From assembly GCA_037130365.1 (NCBI GenBank), contig JBAXTE010000027.1, positions 1 through 55,341 on the forward strand: a stretch of 55,341 nucleotides of DNA, written 5' to 3'. Below the pieces are notes generated by a model. The model ran no database searches, was not told where the DNA came from, and saw only the letters and a program-made list of their open reading frames with translations. Positions 1 through 8,357 of the stretch are shown in pieces. The stretch comes from JBAXTE01 sp037130365 (GTDB taxonomy: Bacteria > Bacteroidota > Bacteroidia > Bacteroidales > WCHB1-69). A program made the position numbers and the translations under genes. The first letter of the stretch is position 1. Each line of letters opens with the position of its first letter.

Positions 1-60
1 CTTTCTAATATTTATGCCTAATATTTTACTATCCCCAACTTTTCAGACTGATCCGTATTT

Positions 61-867
61 ATTAGTCCGCAAGCAGTCGGAAAATGGGAACGTGGAGAAT
101 CATTGCCAGACATTACTACACTAAATCGTCTCGCAGAAATTCTTGGCGTTGATCTAAACTATTTTTCTGATAATTTTCAATCTGTTTATACTGATAATAC
201 AGTTTTAGAAAAATCCAATAATAATTTAGCTGAGTTGTCAAAAATACAAAAGAATAAGACAAGTTGGGATATGTCCAAACTAAACTTGACCGACAGTGAC
301 TTTTCTGGACTAAAAAATTTACACGAAAAATTAAGTTCTACAAATATTCAACGATGTTTGTTTATAGGTTCCGAGTTGTCGGGACTTTTTCTAAAGAGTA
401 ATAATGTGGATAGCTGTAACTTCACAAATTCCGACATTAGCAACAGCCAAATCCTGAATTCGATGTTAAATAAAAATGAATTCAGAAACTGCTCGTTAAA
501 AAGCATTAAGATTATAAAAAGTTATGTTGAAAATTGCGATTTTACAGATGCAGATTTTACAGCAGCGGAATTTAAAAATGGAGGATTTGGTAAAAATACT
601 ATTGTAAATGCAAAGTTTAATGGGACTACCTTTTTTGAAATGGCAATTCAGGATATTGTTTTTGAAGGTACATTAGAGGATATTCGATTTGAAAATTGTT
701 CTTTTTATAGTGTTAAATTTCAAAATGCAACTCTACTAAATACATTTTTTAAGAACAATAAGAAATTTAAACGGGTAAAGTTTGTTAATTGTAAAGTTGA
801 TAAATTGACTTATGCTTTTTTGAAAAACAACCTTGCTGATATGACAGGAATAACTTTAATATCTTGA
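61..867 (+). pseudogene. 5'-truncated XRE helix-turn-helix / pentapeptide-repeat protein
   Basis: The coding frame opens with the second half of a Cro/C1-type helix-turn-helix (ISPQAVGKWERGESLPD, then TTLNRLAEILGVDLNYF). The rest is a pentapeptide-repeat domain with the usual periodic pattern (NCDFTDADFTAAEF, FENCSFYSVKF) ending at a normal stop. Family members begin with an ATG about 25-30 residues before this point. Here an in-frame TGA (49-51) and TAA (19-21) interrupt that part and no ATG is available. A TTG at 103 could start a shorter protein lacking most of the DNA-binding helix. I read it as a gene that has lost its 5' end by deletion, frameshift or window truncation. The intact protein would be a DNA-binding regulator with a right-handed beta-helix C-terminus. 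Its target is unknown. Confidence 0.6.
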
Positions 868-1069
868 AAAAATGAAGACATAAAAACAGAGCTCATTTAA
901 GCACAAAGCTTCAATTAGAGCGAGCGACTTTAAATCATAACGACATACAAATAATAAACAATCCATTGATTTGAAAGAAATCACAAGAAATTCTCTGCCA
1001 AAATTCAGCAGAGGCGAGTTATGTCTAATGATGAGTGCTGAAAAATTAATTATTTAAAGTTGAAAATTG

Positions 1070-1077
1070 TATCTTTG
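1070..1077 (+). promoter_or_regulatory. Bacteroidota -7 element TATCTTTG
   Basis: TATCTTTG matches the TAnnTTTG -7 consensus and lies 33 nt before the ATG of the T9SS protein at 1110. No clear TTTG is seen at the -33 position. Confidence 0.5.
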
Positions 1078-1109
1078 CTAATCAATATTACTTACCAAAA
1101 TTGGACAAC

Positions 1110-2648
1110 ATGAGAAAGATCTTTTTTATAATCTGCATTTTTTCAACAATTTATCTAAATGGACAGACGGTTAAAAGAATATTGCCTATTCCAACGACTC
1201 CACAACCCTGTAGAATGGGCACTTGTGCGCCAATATCAAAAACATCGGATGGCGGTTACATTCTAAATTATAGTTATGGCTATCCTAACTGGGATGTCGC
1301 TGGTCCAATTTATTCCGAAATTGTTAAGACGGACTCTTCCTTCATTCCTATGTGGAGAAAGGAATTAATAGGTGAAAATGGGAAGAAGACGTTTTCTTTT
1401 AATGATGGTACCTCAATTATATACTCTAAAGGAAGTGGTGTAAATATTGAAAAGATTGACAACGCAGGAAACACTTTATGGTTGAAAAAATACAACAGAA
1501 CAGATCCCTATTCTCTAATGATAAACAATGCAATTTATAATAGTTCGAAAATAAAATTAGCAGGTTGCGTAATGAGGTATAATGGATTTGGAAATTGGGA
1601 TTACTCATCTTCTTTATTGATGAATCTTGATACAGCTGGAAATTTTATTCAAGCAGATTCTCTTGTTGTATCTTCATTCACCAACACAAGTATTGAAGAC
1701 TTAACTAACGATTCATTAGGTAACTATTACATTATGGGTAGTGGAATGTCAAGTAATGGAAATAGTTTTGTTGCCAAAATAACTTCAAATAACACAGTGG
1801 TTTGGTGTAAAAAATTGAAATCATCAACATACGCACATTCTTATTCTGCTTCTACAATTTTAAATAATGGTGACTTATTAATTGGTGGAAATCTATATAA
1901 TTCAACAGTAGGAACAAGTGCAATTATCCTGCTCCGCTTTTCTACGAATGGTGCGTTAATATGGTCAAAAACTATTAACTATCCAAGTTTAGTTGGTAGT
2001 GTCCAGCAAATCCCAAATGGCAATATTCTACTTTCCGGTTCTCTTAGAGCCGCATACGGAGACACCTTGAAAAATATCGTTATTAAACTCGACTCCAACG
2101 GAAATGCACTTTGGACTAAAAGTTATGACGCTGGATTTTCTATGAGTTCAGCGTATCAAAAGAGTAACGATAACTGGTTTTTTTCTGCATATACTACTGC
2201 TCCAATTTTGTTTAACATAGACAGTGCGGGAAGTTCATATTGCCCATCCTCCAATTTTAGCATTGCGTTTTACAATTTACCGGTCACAGTTACTCCTATA
2301 ACTTGTACTTTAAATCCGATAATCATTACAAGCACCACAACGTTGACAAATTCTATAAGCGGTCAATCATATATAGACACTTGCTCAAACTTAACAACTT
2401 CTATTGCAGAATCTCAATATTCAGATAAAATAACTGTGTATCCAAACCCGACTAATGGCGTCATAAACATTATTTCCGACAGGCTAATTGACGAAATAAA
2501 AGTCACAAATATTTTCGGGCAAACGGTTTATCAGGCAAAGCCCAACAACGACAAAAGCTCCTTCTATCTAAATAATTCAGGGCTTTTTTTTATTTCAGTT
2601 ACCTCAGACAAACATGTGACAACAAAGAAAATGACAGTAGAGCATTAA
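1110..2648 (+). CDS. Secreted propeller-like protein with T9SS type A sorting domain
   Basis: The ATG at 1110 gives a clean signal peptide (MRKIFFIICIFSTIYLNGQT); a TTG three codons earlier is less likely. The body has several repeats of the type 'xDxNGNxLWxKxY...GGYIL/NGDLLIGG' (about residues 115-380), as in secreted Bacteroidota proteins predicted to fold as beta-propellers. The last ~75 residues form a type A T9SS sorting domain (VYPNPTNGVINI, then NIFGQTVYQ, then GLFFISVTSDKHVTTKKM). It should be exported by Sec, carried across the outer membrane by T9SS and released or anchored at the surface. No catalytic motif is visible. It is a single gene followed by dispersed repeat copy A. Confidence 0.85.
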   Translation: MRKIFFIICIFSTIYLNGQTVKRILPIPTTPQPCRMGTCAPISKTSDGGYILNYSYGYPNWDVAGPIYSEIVKTDSSFIPMWRKELIGENGKKTFSFNDGTSIIYSKGSGVNIEKIDNAGNTLWLKKYNRTDPYSLMINNAIYNSSKIKLAGCVMRYNGFGNWDYSSSLLMNLDTAGNFIQADSLVVSSFTNTSIEDLTNDSLGNYYIMGSGMSSNGNSFVAKITSNNTVVWCKKLKSSTYAHSYSASTILNNGDLLIGGNLYNSTVGTSAIILLRFSTNGALIWSKTINYPSLVGSVQQIPNGNILLSGSLRAAYGDTLKNIVIKLDSNGNALWTKSYDAGFSMSSAYQKSNDNWFFSAYTTAPILFNIDSAGSSYCPSSNFSIAFYNLPVTVTPITCTLNPIIITSTTTLTNSISGQSYIDTCSNLTTSIAESQYSDKITVYPNPTNGVINIISDRLIDEIKVTNIFGQTVYQAKPNNDKSSFYLNNSGLFFISVTSDKHVTTKKMTVEH

Positions 2649-2669
2649 CGAAATAAAAAACTACAGTTC

Positions 2670-2808
2670 AACAACGGCATAACACAATTGCATATTTGAC
2701 AAAATCGAAAGTTCATCAATCCCGATAATTATCGGGATAAATATCTTTGTTGTGGCTAGACTGGAAAACTGGATTTATTCCATCACTGAACAAAGCTCGC
2801 AAATGATA
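2670..2808 (+). repeat. Dispersed intergenic repeat, copy A
   Basis: This copy runs from CGGCATAACACAATTGCATAT through CGAAAGTTCATCAAT, a perfect palindrome (ATCCCGATAATTATCGGGAT, 2719-2738), TTTGTTGTGGCTAGA and CTGGATTTATTCC to ACAAAGCTCGCAAA. 2702-2746 is identical to 5108-5152 (copy B). The 5' 26 bp match copy D with one change. No open reading frame is present. Confidence 0.8.
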
Positions 2809-2878
2809 ATACCCTTACCAATATATTTCAACAATAAAAAAAAGTATTAATAGATAAATTATAAAATTATTTTTGAAA

Positions 2879-4099
2879 ATGTTTAATTACATATTTTATA
2901 AAACACGGATACATCTGGTTATAAGTTTATTGCGTAGTCTTCTATTGCCAAAAGTTATTACGATCATACGGAACTTAGCTGCTTACTTCTTCAAAAGTAA
3001 AACAGCCGGGAATGTGCCATCAATATTGACTTTGCAACTTACATACAAATGCAATTACACCTGCATCATGTGTCAAAAAAGTTCACTCGATAATAATGTG
3101 TATAACTCTCAGATGGATGATATGGACTATGAACAACTTGAACAACTTCTAAAAACAAGTGCAAAACATATATCCGTGTTAAGAATAACAGGTGGCGAAC
3201 CATTGATGTATCCAGATTTTGAAAAATTAATTGATTTATTAAATGAGATAAACTTGAAATACACCATTCTTACAAATGGATATTTGCTAAATGAAAATAT
3301 TGTTAAAAAGATGCTTAAAAACTGTCTCCAAATAAGCATTTCAATCGATAGCGTTGATCATGATGTTTATTCATACATGAGAAAAGGGGGCGATTTAGAT
3401 ACGGTCATCCATAATATTCAAACGATTAATAGTCTTAAAAAATCAAAACATACTCCCTTTTTGAATATTGCCACAACATGCTTTACCTTTAATATTGATG
3501 GATTATATCGTATTGTTGAATTTTGTCATAAATTTAAAATACTATCAATGTCAGTATCTGAAGGTGGCTATTATAATACCCCATTTATTAAAGAGGAACA
3601 CTTTATAAAAAACAACAGAAAACAATGTGAACTAGCTGTAAATAAAGCACAAAGAGTGGCTGATGATCTAAATATTATTATTCGTTGGAGTTCTCAAGTT
3701 CTTTACTTTTCAAAAGAAGAAAATCAACTAATATCAAACAGGAATAAGATATCAGGCTGTGTAAATTTCTTTTTCTCTGGATTATTGACTCCAGATTTTA
3801 CGTTTAGAATTTGCCCACTTTCATCGCCAGTATTGGACATGAATGGACGTTCGTTAAAAGAAATATGGAATTGCAATGAAATGAAAAAATGTCGGGAGAT
3901 CATATTGCAAAATAATTTCCCAAACTCCTGCAGATATTGCACCGATTACAATAACAACTTTGATAAAGATCAAGAATATTCCTATATCGAATATCAGAAA
4001 GAAACTAAATATTGGAAGATTGAGACCACGCCGAACAATCAATTTGCTTCTAACCACGATAGCTATAAGGACGCTAAATGCACTTGTTTAAAATCCTGA
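2879..4099 (+). CDS. Radical SAM protein with SPASM-like C-terminus
   Basis: 406-residue protein starting at ATG 2879. The radical SAM [4Fe-4S] motif is CNYTCIMC (Cys 58, 62, 65; CxxxCxxC), followed by the GGEP S-adenosylmethionine motif (RITGGEPLMYPDF) and ISIDS. The C-terminal third has further cysteines in a SPASM-like arrangement (GCVNFF, PDFTFRICP, SLKEIWN, CRYC), suggesting at least one auxiliary iron-sulfur cluster. SPASM enzymes usually modify peptides or proteins, sometimes small metabolites. The first ~45 residues are basic and hydrophobic and may associate with the membrane. No precursor peptide, transporter or RRE gene is adjacent, so the substrate is unknown. It lies alone between repeat copy A and a convergent membrane gene. 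Confidence 0.85.
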   Translation: MFNYIFYKTRIHLVISLLRSLLLPKVITIIRNLAAYFFKSKTAGNVPSILTLQLTYKCNYTCIMCQKSSLDNNVYNSQMDDMDYEQLEQLLKTSAKHISVLRITGGEPLMYPDFEKLIDLLNEINLKYTILTNGYLLNENIVKKMLKNCLQISISIDSVDHDVYSYMRKGGDLDTVIHNIQTINSLKKSKHTPFLNIATTCFTFNIDGLYRIVEFCHKFKILSMSVSEGGYYNTPFIKEEHFIKNNRKQCELAVNKAQRVADDLNIIIRWSSQVLYFSKEENQLISNRNKISGCVNFFFSGLLTPDFTFRICPLSSPVLDMNGRSLKEIWNCNEMKKCREIILQNNFPNSCRYCTDYNNNFDKDQEYSYIEYQKETKYWKIETTPNNQFASNHDSYKDAKCTCLKS

Positions 4100-4151
4100 T
4101 ATTCAAGGTTTCACCCTCTTTATGGACGGGGCAAAAAAAACGTTGAATATC
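4098..4151. terminator. Inverted repeat between convergent genes
   Basis: GATATTCAA (4098-4106) and TTGAATATC (4143-4151) form a 9-bp stem with a 36-nt loop between the radical SAM gene and the convergent membrane gene. A weak bidirectional terminator is possible. There is no strong T-tract. Confidence 0.3.
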
Positions 4152-4189
4152 AATATTATATACTTTTCGGAGAAGTTTCAAGAGTGAAA

Positions 4190-4978
4190 TCAAAAGTGGT
4201 TTTTCAATATCCAAAAAATCCCAATAAATATAATGCAGTGAATCGTTTCATTAATTCCTATTCGTCTTAATGGGACTTTGATGTTTGTCAATATTACATT
4301 ATCTAGTGTTTTAACAAATGTTGGAATAAGAATAATTACAGCTTCAATTTGATATATATTCAAAGTAATAAGAATACCAAATAATGATATTGAAAGAATT
4401 GAAAACAATAAAGCGTATATATCATACGGTGACCCCAATGTTTTTGATCGGACAAATAATACAGAATTTGAATAAAAAATACTACTTATTAGAAATATGG
4501 TGAAGAACGTCTTGTCAAAACAACCAGTTAAAAAGAAATAGTTTAAAGCACCTAAAAAAGCGATAAAACAAACCAGTATTATTTGTGCAATTATGTGTTG
4601 CCTTTTTCCTTTTCTTCTTCGAGTTGCAATATTTAGTAAAAGCATTGCAATTCCAATTATGCTGACTAAAAATGCTATTTTAAAATCAATAAGAGAATTT
4701 AATAATAAAACACAAAAAAGAGTTACCGATATAAATAGATATATTACACTTTTTATTACCTTGTTTTTTCTAGAAAACTGTATATCAGTTGAAATTAAGT
4801 CTATTAATTCGAATCGAAACATAAGAAAAAACAGAATAGAAAGCCAAAATATCATTATTGTAGCTGTAAATTTTTGCAATAATATGGGTACAAGTATTAG
4901 ATTAAACAATACGATTAACCATGTACCGTATTCTCTTGAAAAAGCATTTCTTTCGGTAAATAACTTTAATAGGTTCAT
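4190..4978 (-). CDS. Multi-pass membrane protein, YwiC-like
   Basis: 262 residues, mostly hydrophobic, with about eight predicted transmembrane segments and an N-terminal FSREYGTWLIVLFNLILVP. That start resembles the PREHGAW signature of YwiC-like proteins (PF14256). The C-terminal PLRRIGINETIHCIIFIGIF also resembles the RRxG segment of that family. The biochemical function of YwiC proteins is not established. The assignment rests on these two short stretches, and an unrelated membrane protein of the UbiA type cannot be excluded. It converges on the radical SAM gene. Its upstream region holds repeat copy B. Confidence 0.5.
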   Translation of the reverse strand: MNLLKLFTERNAFSREYGTWLIVLFNLILVPILLQKFTATIMIFWLSILFFLMFRFELIDLISTDIQFSRKNKVIKSVIYLFISVTLFCVLLLNSLIDFKIAFLVSIIGIAMLLLNIATRRRKGKRQHIIAQIILVCFIAFLGALNYFFLTGCFDKTFFTIFLISSIFYSNSVLFVRSKTLGSPYDIYALLFSILSISLFGILITLNIYQIEAVIILIPTFVKTLDNVILTNIKVPLRRIGINETIHCIIFIGIFWILKNHF

Positions 4979-5074
4979 TTTTTATGAGTGGTTTTAAAAA
5001 TACAATAATAGGGAAAAATTTAATAGGGAGAAATTGTGTGTGGCGAAAAAATGATAAAATATAGTAACTTTTGC

Positions 5075-5230
5075 TAATAACGGCATGAACATTTGCAGAT
5101 TTGTAGTAAATCGAAAGTTCATCAATCCCGATAATTATCGGGATAAATATCTCAATATTCATCAGAAATAGAGAAGTTTAGCAGGAAAAATTGGGCTTTA
5201 CTCAACCTCTGAATATGCTCGCAACGTTCG
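5075..5230 (+). repeat. Dispersed intergenic repeat, copy B
   Basis: It begins ACGGCATGAACATTTGCAGAT and shares an identical 45-bp block with copy A (5108-5152), including the CCCGATAATTATCGGG palindrome (5127-5142). It then shares CTCAATATTCATCA and AAATAGAGAAGTTTAGCAGG with copy D and ends in ATGCTCGCAACGTTCG. It is therefore a mosaic of A-like and D-like segments. With short flanks it fills 4979-5316, where I see no gene. Confidence 0.8.
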
Positions 5231-5316
5231 CACCATTTTGAAAAACTACATTGAAAATGAAAATAATTCATAAAAAAAAGATTATAATTGTAGTAATTAA
5301 TTTAATCTAATAAAAC

Positions 5317-5538
5317 ATGTTTATCCCTATAGATATCGACCGTAATAAACTTACGATTATGGGAGTTAAGTTTTCGGATTTGAAAATATTGGAAAGTACA
5401 GCAAATGCAATAGGAAGTAATATGTTTGAAGGTTTTAAACCAACCCCTAAAGGAATTGGAATTATCAGAGATTATGTTATTGGTAAAATCACGTTGACTG
5501 AATTAATAAAATTTGCAAAGGAAAAGGCATATGTCTAA
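5317..5538 (+). CDS. VbhA-like antitoxin of a Fic toxin
   Basis: 73-residue protein. It contains SNMFEG (residues 34-39), matching the (S/T)xxxE(G/N) inhibitory helix of class I Fic antitoxins such as VbhA, whose Glu blocks ATP binding in the Fic active site. The flanking pattern (ANAIGSNMFEGFKPTPKGIGIIRDYVIGKI in two halves around the motif) is typical of the antitoxin VbhA domain. Its stop overlaps by 8 nt the ATG of what remains of a Fic gene, the usual antitoxin-toxin arrangement. Since that toxin is gutted (next entry), this is probably an orphan antitoxin. Confidence 0.8.
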   Translation: MFIPIDIDRNKLTIMGVKFSDLKILESTANAIGSNMFEGFKPTPKGIGIIRDYVIGKITLTELIKFAKEKAYV

Positions 5539-5744
5539 TTCTTATAATTACATTGACCCCGACTATACCTATACCGACCCAAAGATAATTTTTAAGATTG
5601 TTAGCACTGGAAAAAAGTTTAATATTAAATCTGAACCCACCAGACAATAAAAGTGTTTATGAACGATATATGAAAGATACAATTGAAAGTGATGTGAAAA
5701 CTTTGATCGAATTGATTTTGGAACTAATTGAAAATGAAAATTAG
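5531..5744 (+). pseudogene. Internally deleted Fic toxin remnant
   Basis: The ATG at 5531 overlaps the antitoxin stop and reads MSNSYNYIDPDYTYTDPK, the N-terminus typical of VbhT/Fic proteins (YIDPDYxYxDPxTG). After about 18 residues the similarity stops and the frame ends at TAA 5648-5650. In another frame, from about 5631 to TAG 5742-5744, the sequence reads NPPDNKSVYERYMKDT and then IESDVKTLIELILELIE, which resembles the C-terminal helix of Fic proteins. The whole core, including the HPFxxGNGR AMPylation motif, is missing. A single large internal deletion would explain both ends. The product should be inactive. Confidence 0.75.
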
Positions 5745-5878
5745 AACGGGGCATAATAATATCATAGCACAATAGCAGATTGGCGAGTTTTGAAAGTTCA
5801 CATAAATTAATTAATTTTGTTGTGTGGTTAAAGCGAAACGGGATATAATTGGCTTTTGCACAAAGTCGCAACTATAGC
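5745..5878 (+). repeat. Dispersed intergenic repeat, copy C (divergent)
   Basis: It starts GGGGCATAATAATATCATAGC, then has AGCACAATAGCAGATTGGCG, TTTTGAAAGTTCA, TAATTTTGTTGTGTGGTTAAA, a GAAACGGGATAT segment and GCACAAAGTCGCAA. The order of blocks matches copies A, B and D, but the central palindrome is absent. It follows the Fic remnant directly. Confidence 0.6.
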
Positions 5879-5936
5879 CAACAAGGCAGAGATAAAAATA
5901 TATTAATGAGTAATATTGTTTGATTTAAAATTAATT

Positions 5937-6590
5937 ATGATGAAAAAAATGTTTTTTACTGTTTTCGGAATTTTACTTATAACCATAATTTCTTCTTGTG
6001 GTGGATCTAATAAAAAAGAGGAAACTAAAAGTGAAACTGTAAAAATTGGTCAACAAGAATGGACTACAAGCAATTTAAATGTGGATAAATTCAGAAATGG
6101 CGACCAAATACCAGAAGCAAAATCTGGAGATGAATGGGCACAGGCCATAACCGAGGGAAAGCCCGCATGGTGTTATTGCGAAAATAGTCCCGAAAATGGA
6201 ACGAAATATGGGAAGTTGTATAATTGGTATGCAATTGTTGACCCACGAGGGCTTGCTCCCGCTGGTTGGCATATTCCAACGATGATTGAATGGAAATCAT
6301 TACTCACTATTGCAGGACCCGATTATATGGCTGGAATTCCGTTGAAAAGTAAAACAGGTTGGGGTAAAGTGAAAGAAGATGAACATTTAAATTCAATGGG
6401 CTTTTATGCACTTCCAGGAGGATACAGAAAATCAACAGGCGAATTTATTGAAGTGGATGTCATGGCATTGTTTTGGAGTGCAACAGATGATCATGGGTTG
6501 CAAACTATTTCGGTTAAAAATAATGGTTCAATATATTGTGGACCTGTTAATTTGGGTTCTGGCGTTTCTGTAAGATGCGTAAAAGATTAA
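5937..6590 (+). CDS. FISUMP-domain lipoprotein
   Basis: The ATG at 5937 (another at 5940) starts a type II signal peptide ending in the lipobox ISSC, so the mature protein should be a lipoprotein. The remainder (KIGQQEWTTSNLNV, then YGKLYNWYAI, then GLAPAGWHIPT, then YALPGGYR, then FWSAT and VRCVKD) is the Fibrobacter succinogenes major paralogous domain (FISUMP, PF09603). This surface domain occurs in many Bacteroidota and Fibrobacterota and has no established activity. About 217 residues is the size of a single domain plus linker. It stands alone in the repeat-separated accessory region. Confidence 0.85.
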   Translation: MMKKMFFTVFGILLITIISSCGGSNKKEETKSETVKIGQQEWTTSNLNVDKFRNGDQIPEAKSGDEWAQAITEGKPAWCYCENSPENGTKYGKLYNWYAIVDPRGLAPAGWHIPTMIEWKSLLTIAGPDYMAGIPLKSKTGWGKVKEDEHLNSMGFYALPGGYRKSTGEFIEVDVMALFWSATDDHGLQTISVKNNGSIYCGPVNLGSGVSVRCVKD

Positions 6591-6786
6591 ATGGTGATTC
6601 ATCTACTATAATGTTAGATTTAGTTCGTAAATATTAAAATTTGACTTAAATCAATTACATTACTAATTAATCCTAAATCTTTTGAGATATTTATCCATGG
6701 CTTTTTCTAATCTATTTGATGCATTTGTTGTTGAATTTTGCAAATAAGAAAATAAATTTCATCATTGTTAATGTGTAAGCCTATAG

Positions 6787-6917
6787 CATAGCCATAACAC
6801 AATTGCATATTTGACATAATTCGAAAGTAATCAAAATTAAAGATCTCAATATTCATCATAAATAGAGAAGTTTAGCAGGAAGACTGGATTTATTCCGCAG
6901 CCTAACAAAGCTGCAAA
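6787..6917 (+). repeat. Dispersed intergenic repeat, copy D
   Basis: GCCATAACACAATTGCATAT matches the 5' end of copy A. CTCAATATTCATCA and AAATAGAGAAGTTTAGCAGG match copy B. CTGGATTTATTCC matches copy A again. It ends GCCTAACAAAGCTGCAAAACC. The central palindrome is replaced by an AT-rich stretch. It ends 4 nt before the stop codon of the nuclease gene on the other strand. 6591-6786 holds nothing I can recognise. Confidence 0.75.
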
Positions 6918-6920
6918 ACC

Positions 6921-8189
6921 TTAATCTATCAACTGAATCTTTTTTTGATTTGAAATATACGTTGTTGGAATTCCATTGTATTCTTTGATTTTTCCAATAA
7001 CACATACTTTTTTATCTACCAAGAATAATTCAGGCTGGTAATCAAAATTTAAAACATCTTTTGCCCAGATTGTAAAAGAAAATATTGAATTAGGGAAGCT
7101 TTTGTCGAGATTGACAAAAATATTGCCTTTTGCAGATTTATGTGTGCTCACAACGGTACCACAGATTTTTACCTCTTTGGGGTAATCAAGAAATTGAGCT
7201 ACTTCGACAGTATTGTAAGCATCTTTGGGCAACTCGCTTGATGTTAATGGAGTAGCATCTTTTTTTTGCTTTTCTGATATCCATTTCGAAAAATCAAAAG
7301 TCGATTCAATTTTCTTCTCATCTTCGGCAGTTAAGGATTCAAAAAAATTAATGCCAGTTATTTTTTCAATGGAATCTATCGTAACCGCGTATGAGTCTAT
7401 TGGATAAGCAAGATTATGTTGAGGAACGATAAACGCAATGCCCATTTTTCGCTCGTAGTCAACTGCAATTTTGTAATGATATTCAGGAATTGGCAATTGA
7501 TGCGCTCCTAATATTACTTTAGGTAAGCTGTCTTTTAGAACTGGAGCTGTAACAACATAAAGATAGCTTTGGGGATTATTATAGACATATCCTCTTAGAA
7601 ATCCTTCGATTTCAGCCCATTTTTCTCTATTTAATTCTGGCGATTGAGGTGTAATATTAGAAAAATAATATGATTCGGATAATGCCGTTGATGACCATCT
7701 AAAATCGGCCGATGGAGCTAAATGGCCCCTGTCGAAACCATAACTTTTGTATATAAATTTGTTGTCTTTAGAAAGTGTTTTCGAAAAATAATCGGAATCA
7801 TTTCCAGTGTTTGGAATCATTGGATCTATCCGAAAATCATTGGTGCGACTCACTCTTCCATTAATAATATCTGGAGTAATAACATGAACAACCCATTTAG
7901 CCAATTTATATTTTGGAGAGTAAACCATACACATGGCTGAGTGACAAATTAAGGTTTCATTCTTTTCAAGATGTGGTAATGCAAATTGATGAATTCGGGA
8001 AATCACATCGTCTAATTTAACTTTTTCTATTAAGTTATCGATGCTGTCTTTTGCCTTGATGATGCAATCTCGTTGATAATTCAAATTTACCAACTTTGGA
8101 TTCTGACTTTGTGAAAATGCAGAGAAAGTCGTAATAAATGCAAGTGCCAAAAACAAACCTATCTTATGGAAATATGACAAATGCTTCAT
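6921..8189 (-). CDS. Secreted DNA/RNA non-specific endonuclease with C-terminal OB-fold-like domain
   Basis: 422 residues with a Sec signal peptide (GLFLALAFITTFSAFSQ). Residues ~85-315 are a DNA/RNA non-specific endonuclease domain (NUC1/Serratia nuclease family). The catalytic motif is DRGHLAPSADF (Asp153, His156), followed by YYFSNITPQ with the metal-binding Asn region. In this family the His acts as general base and one Mg2+ is bound. The last ~100 residues (VEVAQFLDYPKEVKICGTVV, then KICV-type and YNGIPTTYISN segments) look like an OB-fold nucleic-acid-binding module, an addition to the usual ~250-residue nuclease. It probably degrades extracellular nucleic acid for nutrition or defence. 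No immunity protein is adjacent. Confidence 0.85.
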   Translation of the reverse strand: MKHLSYFHKIGLFLALAFITTFSAFSQSQNPKLVNLNYQRDCIIKAKDSIDNLIEKVKLDDVISRIHQFALPHLEKNETLICHSAMCMVYSPKYKLAKWVVHVITPDIINGRVSRTNDFRIDPMIPNTGNDSDYFSKTLSKDNKFIYKSYGFDRGHLAPSADFRWSSTALSESYYFSNITPQSPELNREKWAEIEGFLRGYVYNNPQSYLYVVTAPVLKDSLPKVILGAHQLPIPEYHYKIAVDYERKMGIAFIVPQHNLAYPIDSYAVTIDSIEKITGINFFESLTAEDEKKIESTFDFSKWISEKQKKDATPLTSSELPKDAYNTVEVAQFLDYPKEVKICGTVVSTHKSAKGNIFVNLDKSFPNSIFSFTIWAKDVLNFDYQPELFLVDKKVCVIGKIKEYNGIPTTYISNQKKIQLID

Positions 8190-8357
8190 TATTATTTTGT
8201 TTCGGATGATTATTTGTGAAAATATGAATCATCAAATATACAAAATTTGAATGAGCACCTTTGTTTATTTTTTTATTATTTCTACGGAACCTTAACATTG
8301 AAGCAAAAATGGGTATTTTTGAAATAAAAAAAGCCCCGAAAATTATTCGAGACTTTT

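Noticed and set aside
4593..4997. 134-codon + strand frame
   Set aside because: Antisense shadow of the YwiC-like membrane gene, with an unlikely composition.
4902..5162. 86-codon minus-strand frame upstream of the YwiC-like gene
   Set aside because: It lies largely over repeat copy B and overlaps the real gene start. No coding signature.
5316..5744. Intact toxin-antitoxin system
   Set aside because: The Fic core and HPFxxGNGR motif are missing, so only the antitoxin can be functional.
2670..6917. Integron cassette array with attC sites
   Set aside because: Ordered repeats between single genes suggest it, but I see no consistent RYYYAAC/GTTRRRY core pair at the copy ends and no integrase. 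Kept only as a repeat-family finding.
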